The notes: generated by a model from the sequence alone, not told the origin. A stretch of DNA of 64,000 nt from Rotaria sordida (GCA_905250125.1 CAJNOL010000152.1:70200-134199); one strand, 5' to 3'. Shown: positions 1-12,047, numbered from the stretch's first letter. Program-made: numbers and translations.

Positions 1-841
1 ATCATGCTAGACTTTTATGTTATTTACTAGTACTCATCAAATGAATGTCGTCTCGGTCGAAAAGCGATTTAACATCTGGAGATGTTCCCTTGTAATATAC
101 ATCAATTTTACGGAAGACATAAAAATTGAGTTTCCATACGAAGTAATAGAAAAAAAGAACGACTTTTATGTCTTCCATCAATTCCTTGTATCATAGTCAA
201 AAAACATTGTAGACAGCTGAAAGATATTTCATTTTGTAGAGGATTGTTTGCACGATCATTCTGAGTAATTTAAACAGCATTGTAATTTTAAATTTTAGAA
301 ACTAAAACATCTGTTTTTTGGTTTTTTCCAGAGACTCGATCTTCTGAAAACTAGCAATCCTTTCTATCTTCAAAATAATGCAATCATTGCGAAATTCAAA
401 TATAAAACATGCTGTTGCTGATGTTGTCAATCATAGGAAGATTATTTTGTTCTATATATCTAAGGACATATTTCTTCATCCTCGACTTTGTCATAATCTT
501 TCATCAATGCAATTATTGTAACGAAACGTTGTTAATATACAGTCTGCGAGCACATATCAACAATGTCTGTCATGGTCTCTTACTAGCATCTGTCACCGTC
601 TGCGGGGATGGATGTAAATTTCTATCCTATATACCTCAACACTTTTTTGAGATCGTGTTTTACAAAAATTCTTTACTCAAATAACTATTTGAATTCGTCT
701 TAATGTTGACGACAATGCGGAAAAAAATTTAAAATTAAATCCAGTCGAATAATTTTGGGAGATATTATATATATAAGATCAATAAAATAAGGCTATGATG
801 ATCGTAAAGATATAAATATAATAGAATTCTTTAATTTTCAG
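1..841. other. Unassigned 5' flank of the SORBS-like gene
   Basis: No coding segment here could be tied to a known protein. The stretch lies upstream of the first exon I can place for the SH3 adaptor and probably holds its earlier exons, promoter or first intron. A possible exon after the acceptor-like tttttccag near 322-331 stays open for about 29 codons, but its peptide resembles nothing I know. Confidence 0.3.
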
Positions 842-3800
842 AATTTCATTGGCATGTTGGAAAACCAAATCGTAAGTAGTTTGCTTTTTAATATGTGTAA
901 TAACGAACACAAATAGAAAGAGAATAATTCTAATAGAACTTTTATTTGGTTTTAACAATAATTGTTTTCATTGCGCATCATCTTTTTCGAATTTTTATCA
1001 TAAACGTAAGTGGTATATATTTAACAAAAATCGAATAAGATTAATAGTTTAACATACTAACAAATTTTAGTTTTTAAGAAAGATTTTTAAATTAAAAGAA
1101 AAAGAAAATTCTTTTTTTCTATTTTTTGTAGAGAAACTAAGTAATGGTACTAATGGACATACTGAACAACAAGTATATAAAAATTCATAAGATTTATGTT
1201 TTGGATCATTAATTTTTTATTTTTAATTTGTAGGATCGAATAAGTCATCATGATTTTATTGATTCAAATCAACAAAAACCAGAACATAAAACTCAAACGT
1301 AAGTTAATATTTAATCTCTGCATTGTTTTTTATTTAATTTTATTAATTATTAAAGACGATTAAAACTTCAACCTATTTTTAAAGCGCTTGCACTTCATAG
1401 TTTTTATGCACAGACCAGCAGGTAGAACGCAGTTTTTTTTTTTTTTATATAATTTTTATTTTGAAATATTAAAATTTAATTTATGTTTTTAATTTTCTTA
1501 AAGAGAATTGTCTTTTAAAAAAGGCGATATACTTCTGGTCCTAAGACGCATTAATGATGATTGGCTTGAAGGTGAATATCAAGGTTTGATCGGTATATTT
1601 CCTCTTAATCATGTTGAATTATTTCCAATTGAAATTAATCAACAAGATGATTATTTAAATGATTATGACCATGACTATGATATTGAAGGCGAAGCTATTG
1701 TTAAATATGATTTTATACCACAACAAACATTTGAATTACAATTACGAAAGGTCAGGAATGTCATTAGATAATAAATTATTATCATAATTTATTTATCTAG
1801 GGTGATAAAGTTATTCTATTACGAAAGATTGATAATTATTGGTATGAAGGACGTCTCAATCATATTGAAGGCATTTTTCCTGCAGCTTATGTTGAAACAT
1901 TAAAAGAACCAACAGGTAAAAAAACAAAGCAATTTTTGTTTTTGATAATGTGATGAATACAATTTTGATTGGAATGATTAAATATTGAAATGAGATTAAA
2001 GATAGATAACAAGAATTTTCTTCTACATTTTAGTATTATCAGTTTCAATGTTTTACTTTCGATATTTTTTTTTTTAGTTTTAAAGATTAATAAAGTAAAC
2101 TTTAATGATATTCAATATATTTAACAAATAAAACATTAAAAGCACTAGAACATACTCACTAGTTCTGACTTACTATACAATAGAACAATGATTTAATAAT
2201 TAAGTTGACTTTTGTTATTTCTTTAAATATTACCGGAAGTATTGGGAACAAGTTATTAAGATCTCATCAATGCGCCATGTACTCATCAATCTTTATACTC
2301 ATAATCCTGATATCGCTGAGAGTTTCAATAACATCTTAACTGATATTGGAATTAAATGATAGAAAAGGAAACTTATTTTCTTATCTTATATTTTGAAGAG
2401 CATACATCTGTAAATATCAAGTAGACTAAATCCTTGTCTACAGCATTACATTATTGACTTTTCTGCTCGAGATAACATTTTTGAGTAGAGACACTTTTGA
2501 TTTAATACAAAAAAATTGTCAATAAAATCAGTTTCTTTTCTTAGTAATCAATAAAGTGTGAAATCGTTAACTTCTAAAAGAACAAACTTGTCCCCCCTAG
2601 TGAGTATACTGAGTTCAAGGTCGAAAATCGTTTTGCTTTATTTTATGTATATACTTTTCATACTTTGTTAAGAAATAGACTTTGACATCGCTTATTAATT
2701 ACAAGAAAAATAATAAATACCTACCAATAAAAATTCGACTAGTTCATTAAATTATCATAACTATTATTTTCATTGTGATTATCACTTTCGCAAGGACTAT
2801 TAGTCAGTTTATTTCGTAATATCGCATTATTATTATCTTCTTTTTTTTCAATATTTTGGTTTTTTCCATCAATCTTGTTGTTTTTCTAACATCTTTTTTT
2901 CTCTTCTCAATTGTTAAATTGATAAAAGAAATAATTTTCTCCGCTTAACATTGATAAATTTCAATGTATAAATAATAATTATTTTTTATTTTATTAAAAT
3001 ATATCTCCAATCATAATTTTATTTTTAATTTAAGACCATCTCAGATTGTGCAAAGCACGAAGAATGAAATCATAATAGAAATTTTGAAAGCCTTACGAGA
3101 ATCAAAATTAAGAAAGTCGTTCGTGCAGGACTCTCATAAAGACTGGACAAGTACCTATTCAGTACTCATGTGCTAACACAATTCTCAGTAGTGTATTCAA
3201 CCACGAATTTATGACATACTGGAAACAGAGTACTGAAAAAAGAATTTTTTTGAAGTCAATATCGGAGTTATATCACTAAAATAGTCAAGTATTTTTACTC
3301 TTACATAGCAAAAACTTGTTGCTACACATGTTAAGGCATGAATAAAAATATATAACTTTATAGATTCATAAAGAAGTTTCAAGAAAATAAAAAAACATAA
3401 AGAATCTGAATAGTGGTTTGAATAGAGAAAATTGTTTCCAACAAGGATTTGACGAAAATAAAATTTGTACAGTATTCTCAAAATCTTTTCAGTACGCAGA
3501 ACTCGAAAAAAAGTTTCTTTCGATTATATAGAACAGAGATCTTTTATTCAGGTTCTAGGACTAAAAAACTAGATTTGAGATTTTCTACAGATCTTACATT
3601 TGCAGAATATTGTGAAGATTTTATTTCCATCGAATTCTCGTTGGAAACAATTTTCTCTATTGAAGTCACTATTTTAATTCATTATGCAAGTTACCATTAC
3701 GGAAAAAAAAAGCGAAATTAAATTTATATGATCGATTTTTAGAGTCACTGTATATGTCGATTAAAAAAAAAAGAATTGTCAGAATCGAAAAAAATTTGAC

Positions 3801-4424
3801 TTCATGGTGCTCTGCAACTTACTCAGTACACATATATCTTGAACTCAGCACATTTCACTATGGTTGTGTCTATGTCATTTCATAATTGTTTTCACTTAGA
3901 TCAATAAAAGAACTTTGATTGAGATTTGAATTTTCTTCTTTGTATAAAATCATTAGGAAATGAATTAAACAACAAAAATTTTAATGATCTATTTCAAATC
4001 TTAATGAAAATATTTTTTCTCTAGATATTATATCAAGAAAACCTTATCAAAATGAACGTGCTCAAATATCAAAACAAGATTCTCCTGATTTAGAACAAAC
4101 ACCTACTGAAGAAATAAATATTATTCCAAATTTACCATTACCTATGCGAAAGTAAATATAATTATACATCTAATTACTATTTATTTTGAATTTTTTTGTT
4201 TGAATACTTCGATTTTTCTTTTTGTTTTATTTTTTAGATGTCAAGTACTTTATGATTATACACCACAAAATCCAGATGAACTTGAAATTCATGTTGGAGA
4301 TATAATTAATATAATTGAAATGTGTGATGATGGTTGGTATTGTGGAATGATGGAAAAATCAAATTATGATAATAAAATGAAATTTGGAACATTTCCAGGA
4401 AATTATGTTAAATTATTATCTTAA
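842..4424 (+). CDS. SORBS/CAP (ponsin, vinexin) family adaptor with three C-terminal SH3 domains, 5' end not seen
   Basis: Exons read as 842-871, 1132-1172, 1234-1298, 1356-1421, 1504-1750, 1801-1915, 4025-4151 and 4238-4424, all GT-AG and in one frame. SH3-1 spans exons 1356-1421 and 1504-1750 (ALHSFYAQ, ELSFKKGDIL, GIFPLNHVEL). SH3-2 follows (EAIVKYDF, WYEGRL, GIFPAAYVE). SH3-3 is the last exon (VLYDYTPQNPDELE, CDDGWYCG, FGTFPGNYVKLLS), then the stop. Three SH3 domains at the extreme C terminus, with the last ending FGTFPGNYVK, is the hallmark of SORBS1/2/3 and Drosophila CAP. Those proteins link vinculin and actin at adhesions and bind Cbl-type partners. The Sorbin-homology region and the start codon were not found. 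The intron between SH3-2 and the linker to SH3-3 is 2.1 kb, far longer than the rest. Confidence 0.82.
1916..4024 (+). other. 2.1 kb intron of the SORBS-like gene
   Basis: It is bounded by gtaaaaaa and ttctctag and joins the SH3-2 exon to the SH3-3 linker in frame. Most introns in the window are about 50-90 nt, so this one has probably grown by insertion. The only clear structure inside is the inverted repeat at 3426-3659; no open frame looks like a real protein. Confidence 0.7.
3426..3659. repeat. Imperfect inverted repeat inside the SORBS-like intron
   Basis: The left arm 3426-3480 starts gagaaaattgtttccaacaa. The right arm 3605-3659, read on the other strand, starts gagaaaattgtttccaacga and stays similar for about 55 nt. 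Weaker similarity extends outward on both sides (gaatagagaaa against caatagagaaa). The spacer is about 125 nt. This suits a small fold-back or MITE-like insertion. No target-site duplication was identified. Confidence 0.6.
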
Positions 4425-4745
4425 TAAAGAATGATAATACAGTGAAAAATATCTTTAACAGTGATCTCCATCGTGCTTTATCTATTTTTTCTTTTATACG
4501 TTGACGGCAATATCTATTTGTATATTTCTAGTCAATGCTTTTCTTTTTTCTTTTGTTCTTCTTTTTTTTAATATAAGACTATATTATCTTCATTCAGTTT
4601 TCTTTTTTTTTTGTTTTTTTTTTTTGTTACAGTAAAAATTGAAATTCTTAGGAGTAAATAGATGAATAAATAACTATTCATTTTACAAAGAAGATTCGAA
4701 AAAAAAAAAGTATTGTTTTCTTTTTTTTTTTGACAAATAAGTTTC
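4425..4745. other. T-rich 3' flank
   Basis: This is the region after the SORBS-like stop codon, dominated by T and A runs. It probably holds the 3' UTR and polyadenylation sites of the + strand gene and of the opposing small frame. Nothing else is visible. Confidence 0.4.
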
Positions 4746-5075
4746 TTATATGATGATTTGCACGATGATCATGAAGACAAATACATTCAGTATAGAATGT
4801 TTAGTTGCTGAATTCTTTGTTGTTGTCGTTATTCGACTTATTGTTGTATTGGTATCAGTTTTAATCGTTGTAATACGAATAACATCATTTGTCATAGTGG
4901 TTTCATGCATTAAAGAATTTTCAGTATTAGAAGTAAAACTTGAATCAATTGAATTTGTTTCCTTAGTATCACCAGAAGTCAGTTTAGTAGACGAAGTCGC
5001 TTCTTCAATAGCTGTTACAAATGATGTTATGAATAGAAACAAAATAAATGTTTCCAGACAAATTTGATAGCACAT
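4746..5075 (-). CDS. Possible small secreted or surface Ser/Thr-rich protein
   Basis: This is a single-exon frame of 109 codons with an ATG start. Residues 1-22 form a hydrophobic signal-peptide-like segment (CLETFILFLFITSFVTA). About 65 residues follow that are very rich in Thr and Ser with several potential N-glycosylation sites. The last 15 or so residues are again hydrophobic (LNVFVFMIIVQII). That layout fits a mucin-like, possibly GPI-anchored surface peptide. I do not recognise a family. A frame of nearly the same length exists on the opposite strand. I prefer this one because the other has no coherent domain layout, but low-complexity DNA can produce such a frame by chance. Confidence 0.4.
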   Translation of the reverse strand: MCYQICLETFILFLFITSFVTAIEEATSSTKLTSGDTKETNSIDSSFTSNTENSLMHETTMTNDVIRITTIKTDTNTTISRITTTTKNSATKHSILNVFVFMIIVQIII

Positions 5076-6628
5076 TATTATAATCTAAATAAAATTTCGA
5101 AAACACTAAAATGATTTATATATTAATGATTAAATAATTTGTAAATGTTTAATTTTTTAATAGATTTTAACTAATCGAATAGTTCAATTCGATGAGTATA
5201 GTCTGCTTCAAAGAGTGTTGATCTTTTGTTTTTTTTTTGCTTTATTGATTCAAGAAATAAAACAATGAAAACTTAAAGCTTTTTTCTAAATTAACTTATT
5301 TCTGAAATCAAATTTGTTCACAAAATATTTTTACATCAACTGACTAGTACTACTTCAACTTAATTAACATCGACAAATTTTTATCAATCTCTATTGTTGA
5401 ATGATGTTAAATGTTGAATCGCCAAAAAGAATTTGTTTTATATGCCTTTAATAGTATCGAATATAACGATTTTAGCCAACACAAGATCGATATTTATTCG
5501 ATGCACTGATTAGCAAATTTCTTTTTCATTGATTTCAAAGTAAGAATGCACATATGGAACTTTAATTAAACATTGATAAATTAATGCTCGAATATTTAAA
5601 TTATATCAAAATGAATAAATACGAAATTTTACACCTAGCAAATTTACACAAAATCAACCATAGTATTTAACTACTTACTTCAATTGATATCTGTTTTTAA
5701 AACAAAACTAAAGTTTGAATCTGTTGTAAGCAATAATGAAAAATATTTTGACGTTAATATAGACACCTGATAATACACTAACACGTTCTTTTATTATATT
5801 TAGCCGGACTTTTTTTTCTCATTTTTCTTAATAATTACAGTAAAAATTGCCCTTTTTCAAACATTCATATATTTACCAAAAAAGAAAAATAATAACTTTT
5901 TTTCCTACTCAATATTTTATGTGCAATATCAGTAAATATACAATCAAAATGATTTACAAGGCATCATAAATCTACTGTCATATCTTTAATTTATTCATAC
6001 TATTAACATTATTGTGTTACAATGGGAAAAAAACAGATATGATTTTGTTAACATGAATAAATTGAATTCTAGTTGTTTCTTTTTTGCACATACATTGATC
6101 AGAATCTTAACGATAGTGATTGACAAAAGAGCCAAGAAAAAAGCTTTTAACTACTTAAAAAAGTGCAATAAAATGTTTTTTTATTTTGTTAAGTAGCTGA
6201 ATATGCGCATACGCGTGCACAATAACATTCAAAAATAGATTAACTAAACAAATCTGAAGAATTTACATCAGAACACCTATAGCCAACAGATGAATGATGT
6301 ATAAAATGAATCAAAGCAAACTTTTTTTACAGATGTTTTTTTTCTTTTTTTTAAAATCTTCTATTATTCTTGAAATAGATTATTCATTTTTATGGATACA
6401 TTGAAAAGTTTGTCTTTCACTTATTTGAATTTTATTGATTTTCTCTTAAACGAACATTACTTTTATCTGAAAGTAGTAAAAACATTTTCGGTGACAATTT
6501 ATTACACATCATCATATATCATTATTAATGGGTACGGTAATGAAAAATCCGCTAAATAGTATGTTTGAAATAATATTTTTCTTTTTTCTTTTTTGTTTTG
6601 CTTTATAAAACCTATTGAAATAATAGAT
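5076..6628. other. AT-rich spacer with no gene recognised
   Basis: I see no frame with homology. The last 100 nt or so may be the 5' UTR or a 5' intron of the proline-rich gene, because an acceptor-like attgaaataatag stands just before its ATG. Confidence 0.35.
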
Positions 6629-7600
6629 ATGAATTCATTATCAACACTTGATCCTCTACATATTGATAAATCATTAAAATCATCATTTTCAACAGTTTTT
6701 CCTAATTTACCTGATATATTATCAACAACAGTATCACATAAACGTCAACCACAAAAACATGTTCGATTTGCATTAAAATCAGATTCTGTCGAAGAAGAAT
6801 CATTACCACCAAGTCGAGAAATTTCATCTGCAGCAACATCACATTTAAATAAGAGAGTTATTGATCCTTGGCGACAACATAGACCACTTTATGGAGCTTA
6901 TTTTGAACATTTAGAAAAGCAAGATAAATTACCAAATAATGAAACTGAAATTCGTCGTGTACCACCACCCATACCACCACCACCACCACCTGAACCTGGT
7001 GCTGAACCACCAACATATACACATACATTTATTATACAAAGTAAATCACCAGATATTATTATTGATTCAATTACAATATCGACACCACCAATTAATTTAC
7101 CTCGTATTATTCATCGAACTAAAAAACCTATAGAACAACAATTACCAACAACCGATTCTTATCTTAAAACACAACTAAAAATATCAACTCCACCACGTAT
7201 AGTACAAAGAAAAAAAACAACAAATTTATCTTATCAAAAAAATCCTGATGCATCTGTATATACAGGTTTAAAACGAGCTGAAGTAAATCTACCATCAACA
7301 AATGGATTACAATCAAATAATAAAATTATTCGATCAAATAATTCACTTGGATCGAAATATGTTAATGATCATGTTCAAACGAAAAAAATTATTGAAACTT
7401 TTACCAAACCATTATCAGGTGCAAATAATCAAAAATCTCATTCTTCTGAACGTCATATTTCACCAAATTATTCGAAAAAACCAGACACACCAAATTATAC
7501 TCTTCGTACATATAATACACCAAAGATGAAAACAACTCATTCTTTTGAAAATCGTGATAATAATTATCTTTTTCAACCAATTATTCATTCAACTCATTGA
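6629..7600 (+). CDS. Proline-rich, probably disordered protein of unknown function
   Basis: This is a 323-residue open frame from ATG at 6629. The frame is open 12 codons further upstream, but without an ATG. The composition is low in hydrophobics and rich in Pro, Ser, Thr, Asn and Lys. Around residue 110-125 there is a polyproline block (PPPIPPPPPPEPGAEPP). Around residue 45 there is KHVRF, which matches the RVxF consensus used by protein phosphatase 1 partners. A less repetitive patch (RVIDPWRQHRPLYGAYFEHLE) sits at about residues 75-95. No known domain is recognised. The stop lies 106 bp from the stop of the convergent LIPT1 gene. It could be a cytoskeletal or signalling scaffold, but that is a guess from composition. 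Confidence 0.6.
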   Translation: MNSLSTLDPLHIDKSLKSSFSTVFPNLPDILSTTVSHKRQPQKHVRFALKSDSVEEESLPPSREISSAATSHLNKRVIDPWRQHRPLYGAYFEHLEKQDKLPNNETEIRRVPPPIPPPPPPEPGAEPPTYTHTFIIQSKSPDIIIDSITISTPPINLPRIIHRTKKPIEQQLPTTDSYLKTQLKISTPPRIVQRKKTTNLSYQKNPDASVYTGLKRAEVNLPSTNGLQSNNKIIRSNNSLGSKYVNDHVQTKKIIETFTKPLSGANNQKSHSSERHISPNYSKKPDTPNYTLRTYNTPKMKTTHSFENRDNNYLFQPIIHSTH

Positions 7601-7706
7601 CTATTACATATATTTTATGTATATAGACGAGAAAGAAAAAACAAATATCTCTCTGCAAGTCAATATATTTTTTTTTTATTCCAGTAATATATCTTATTGT
7701 TTTGCT

Positions 7707-8761
7707 TTATTTAGACAAACTATTTGTATTTATTTTTTTAATATTATCATAAACTACATGAAATAATTTTCCTAATAAGTTTTGTTTTTCAATAATTATA
7801 TCATCTCCTTTGATAGAAGTTATTATTCCATTTGTTACAAACATTTCTATTTTTTGTTTCTTATATTCAATTGTATAAACAAATGGTGGAGTTGCTTGAT
7901 GAAGAAATTTTTCTGATTTAAGTTCATTTTCAAAATTTTTTATTTGTTCATAATATAATAATGGATCAATATAATCATAATTGGAAGTATTTTTCTCATT
8001 GTTCCATTCAAAAAAATTTTTTATTAATAATTCAATAGTTTTTTCATATGTTATTGAATTATTTCGATCTGATAAATTTAATACAGATGATGGTACACTT
8101 GATGTTGCTTTACTTGTTATATGCCTTCGATCATTAGATTTTAATGATCGCCGTAATTCATTTAAATCAGCATTTATAAGTAGAGTAAAATGATGATATG
8201 CATATAAACGTTCAAGACGTGACGCACTACCAGTTACTTTATATGCATCAAGAAATATATCATCACGATCAGTTACATATAATGTTAAATTAAATGCTTT
8301 GTTTACTGTACTAGTAATCCATTGAAGATTTTTTTTACGATTATAATCTTCACGTGTTGTTAAAACTGTTATATTGAGATTTCCTAGAGAATAATTTGGT
8401 TATTTAGTATTTTGAGAAAAGAGAATCTTGTTCACCTACCAAGATCATGATAACATGTTCCTATGGAATAAAATAAAATATGATTTTTTGCAGATCAATT
8501 TAATGAATATTTACCACCACCAGAATAACGTCTTGCTAAATCAATTTGTTTTTCACCTAGATCTTTAATATCACATTCAATAAAAGGATTTTGATATCGA
8601 CCGATAACAACACATGGTTTATTACGCCAAAGTAATAGAAGTCGAGTTTTTGGTTGATGTTTAATATTTTCAGCTAAATAACGTTCCAATGCTAAATTAG
8701 TATAAACATTCGTTGACCTTGATATAAGAACACGATTACCACCACGTAGAATTGATTGCAT
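7707..8761 (-). CDS. lipt1: Mitochondrial lipoyltransferase 1 / lipoate-protein ligase A family
   Basis: Three exons are read on the minus strand: 8761-8515, a 21-nt micro-exon 8460-8440, and 8383-7707, giving 314 residues. The N-terminal part carries NVYTNLALERYL, LLLWRNKPCVVIGRYQNPF and ARRYSGGG. The micro-exon supplies TCYHDLG, giving the family motif RRxSGGGxxYHDLGN across two splice junctions. The last exon continues with LNITVLTTREDYNR, the conserved VTGSASR-type segment, and a C-terminal accessory region. Enzymes of this family move lipoyl groups onto the E2 and H proteins of mitochondrial dehydrogenases. The length is somewhat below the vertebrate protein. The first downstream ATG (8761) was chosen; a longer frame would need a TTG start. 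Confidence 0.9.
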
Positions 8762-9271
8762 TTTGTAGAACAACTAAAAGAATACATATCCGACAAAAAG
8801 TATATGATTCATTACTCAGATTTTATTGGCTAATAGATAGAGCCAGCACAATATGGGCGCTAATGTTAAGTAAAAATATCGAAATGTTATAAAATTTTTA
8901 GATATATTAGTGAGATTACTCAAAGACTATAGATATCATCCGATATAACATCTAGAATGATCTAATTCAGAGGTAAGAGATGTCGACAGTATGATATTCC
9001 TTCCCCCTTCCTCTCTCCCATCAAGAAAACTTTTTTACTTTTCCCAAAGGAGCCAAAAAATTTTCATCCGTTCTCTTGAAAAAAAAATTCTTTACACCCT
9101 TCCGAAAAACTGCGATATCCAAGACCTTCCCAATGTTGGTTGCTTTGGGCCAGTCTTGATAACATGAATACATCACGAAGATAAATAATCAATTGCATTC
9201 ATAAGCATGAAGGAAACTCAAGTTTTAAGATCATATTTTAATATGGCATAGGTATATCCAGTAGAAAACTT

Positions 9272-9891
9272 GCAATTTTCTGTTCTTGTTGTTCGCTTTA
9301 AAGTGTCAAATGTATGAATAAATAATTTTTACAGCAGTTCTTTACCTCATTATTTCAATATTAAATATTACTGCTTCAAGAAATGGATTCTAATGAACGA
9401 CTCGCATAAAGGTATGGCGTGGTAACATTTTTAATGATTCGACGATGTCAAAAACTAACTAAGAAACTTCAGAAAAGAACGATTAAGAATTTATTCGAGA
9501 TAATCTAATTTCTAAATTTTTTTAGTTAGAAAAAATCCAAATTAATTAATGAATTTAAACAAAAACTGATTAATTTTCAACGACATTACTTGCAACAAGA
9601 ATTAAAACAAGCAATCTATGTACAATTTATTGTACAGGACTGTGTCGACGGTTACAAGTTCTAGTAAACTATTTTAACATAAGTGTTTATGTTAAAATAA
9701 ACAAAAAAAAAAGAAAAAGAAAATGAGAAGTAGAATTACAGAAATAAATATCAAACGACGAGTTATTTGCCTGATGGTCAGCGACATATAAAGTCGAAAG
9801 CTCTCAATTTTCTTTTCTTTTTTGTTTCTTTTAGAGTATCAAATGTAAGAATAGACGAATGTGTTACAGCAGCTCTCTATTTCATTTTCTC
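9272..9891. repeat. Pair of diverged direct repeats about 85 nt long
   Basis: The copies are 9272-9356 and 9804-9891. Both run caattttct, a T-rich stretch, then a shared block (gtgtcaaatgtatgaata against gagtatcaaatgtaagaata), then ttacagcagttct or ttacagcagctct, ending in a tatttcat-like stretch. Similarity is clear but imperfect, so the duplication is old. The function is unknown. Confidence 0.55.
9670..9699. repeat. Perfect 13-bp inverted repeat (hairpin)
   Basis: tattttaacataa at 9670-9682 is followed by the 4-nt loop gtgt and then ttatgttaaaata at 9687-9699, an exact reverse complement. It is AT-only apart from one C/G pair. It lies in a spacer with no gene nearby, between the two direct-repeat copies. 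Confidence 0.8.
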
Positions 9892-12047
9892 AAAACTTTT
9901 TGAATTAGATTGAAAATCATCATTAAAGATATGTTTTGATGTCTTTTGCTCAATTCAACTGTTTACAATGAATAATAGTTAAATATTGGAATTCAATAGA
10001 TCATAATTGCTAGTTACTTTTTCTCTCATTGATTCCATAAATTTTTTTTTTATGTACAAAGAAAATTTTTTTTTCTTACATAATTTAATATTGTTATTCT
10101 TTAACATCGAAATTCTTTTACTTCTCTTTTGTTCTATTAGTCTATAGTATTGATCTAACAGTAATCTATTGAACTTGACTACATTATTTTTTTTTAAAGT
10201 CGACTTTCTTTCGTAACAAAATGTCAGTCATCCTTTTTGTTGGTGAGAAGGACATTGAAAGTTGACTCATTTTTCTTTTATTCTTTCAAATAAATGACCT
10301 GCCATGGTGTAACGACGACAACGACAATTCTTCCTTGTAATTTCTTTTTATGTTCTTTTTTTTTTTTTTTTTTTTCTTTCTAATTTTTTCGGAGATTTAC
10401 TTAAAGGAGAACATTCGTAGTCGATAGTAAGTAGACAACAGTTAAAGGAATGAAAAAGACAGAAAAAATGTTCAAGACACGACACAAAGAACAGGTAGTA
10501 AAAGAAAGAGGAAAATGCTTCAATTAAGATTTTCGTCGTTATGCATCGTTATTTTTTCTTCATTATTCAGTTAAATAACTATGTATTTTACTATTCATGT
10601 TTCAATCTTTTAAGACATTATATTCTCGATGTGTATGATTTCTTCTTTTTTTAAAGTTCGTGTTCTACTAAGAAAAATCAACATTTCGTTGGTGTATTTC
10701 ATATGTAGTTTACAATAAAAAAAATTTTTCTTATAAATTATTTTTTGTCTTCTTTTCTTTTCTTCCTTTTCTCTTGTTTCTTTTCGTCTATGAGAAAAAT
10801 TGAAAACAAACATTTACAAAAAAATCGAGATCTAAAACAAACAATGTTGAATTTTTTTTCTTCATTGTGATTCATATTTTCTCTTGATTTTCAAGAGTAT
10901 TTGCTTTTTTTCTGTCAGTGTCTCTGTTTGAGCATAATTATTTTCCTGTAGCTCAAGGTGAAATATACATATATTTAGAAAAAAAAGTATTATTTAGACA
11001 ATTGTATATCTGAGAGTATTACATTCAATAGCAATGACATACAATCATAGTACACCTGTTGCAAGTTCAATTACGCTTATATGATGCAATTTCATTAAAT
11101 ATATACTGTTTTCTTTTTATGTATTCCCAAACAGAGTTGTTACATCTCATTTGTTCTTTACACATATTATTCTAGGTTTGTGTTTTTTTTTTGAAATATG
11201 TTTTTTCGTTTACACTCTTTTTTTAACTTTCTCTCTCTCTCTCTGTTGCTTGATCGTGTCTGAAAGTAGGAGGCGTTATTTGTAGAAATAGTGTGATGAT
11301 TAGTAATATCACGACAATACATCAATTATGCATGAATTGTTTAACTTTTTCATTTCTTTTGTTTTTCTATTTCAAAAAAGTCAGTGTTTTATAGAGAAAT
11401 ATCTTTATAAGTTGTTGCATAACGCTACCATAGGTATAGTATACGCTATAATCTTTCTTATATCGCTTCTGATAGTTGAAAACTTTTATTACATTTTTGT
11501 TGCATCGATTTTTTAACAAGTCGACAAGAAGCAGTAGCAGAATAAAATAAATAAGAAAGAGAAAGGAAGAAGAACGATGCAATGTGAGTGGCTGCTTGTG
11601 TTCGTTTTTGAGTAGCAGTTGTGAAACTGCTTCATATTAGCGACCACCATCATCGTCAACTTGCACCGACAATTTCATGCGAGAATTGAAGAATGAGAGA
11701 ATAAATCGGTCCTTGTTGCCTTCAGTGAAAAAGAGAGAAGAGGAAAAAAAAAGAAATCTGAATTTATGTTTTGACTTAATTAGTCACATTATTAACTATA
11801 AATCCATTTACACCAAAAATAAAGCAATTCTTTCCTGGTTCTTTTTCTTGCTTTCTCTCTCTCTCTTATTATCAAATTTCAATTAAAAATAATTAGTTCA
11901 ATGAAAATAATTTTCACAAAAATGCACACAACAATAACATATAATTGTCACATTCATTATAATATATTATTTCTTTTTTCTTTTGTTATAGATTTGAAAT
12001 CGTTATTATTACTTTCAACTAACAACCGTACTTATAATTGAATTTTA

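Larger units (their letters stand above)
8762..12047. other. 3.3 kb spacer upstream of LIPT1 and the claudin-like gene
   Basis: No protein-coding gene was recognised. The right part is probably a 5' UTR with an intron: a donor-like gtgagt at 11584 and the acceptor tttgttatag at about 11982-11991 lie upstream of the claudin-like ATG. The middle holds two related direct-repeat copies (9272-9356, 9804-9891) and a perfect hairpin (9670-9699). Long C/T- and T-rich runs occur at 9000-9060 and 10340-10380. Confidence 0.4.

Noticed and set aside
2151-2610. Possible terminal inverted repeats tactcactag and ctagtgagta
   Set aside because: Only about 10-11 bp match, no flanking duplication, and the surroundings do not align; chance is likely in AT-rich DNA.
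3209-3721. Frames on both strands in the SORBS-like intron
   Set aside because: They are products of the inverted repeat being open on both strands; composition is typical of AT-rich non-coding DNA.
4750-5067. Plus-strand frame opposite the small secreted frame
   Set aside because: Hydrophobic Val/Ile-rich translation is just the complement of the Thr/Ser-rich codons on the other strand; no coherent domain order.
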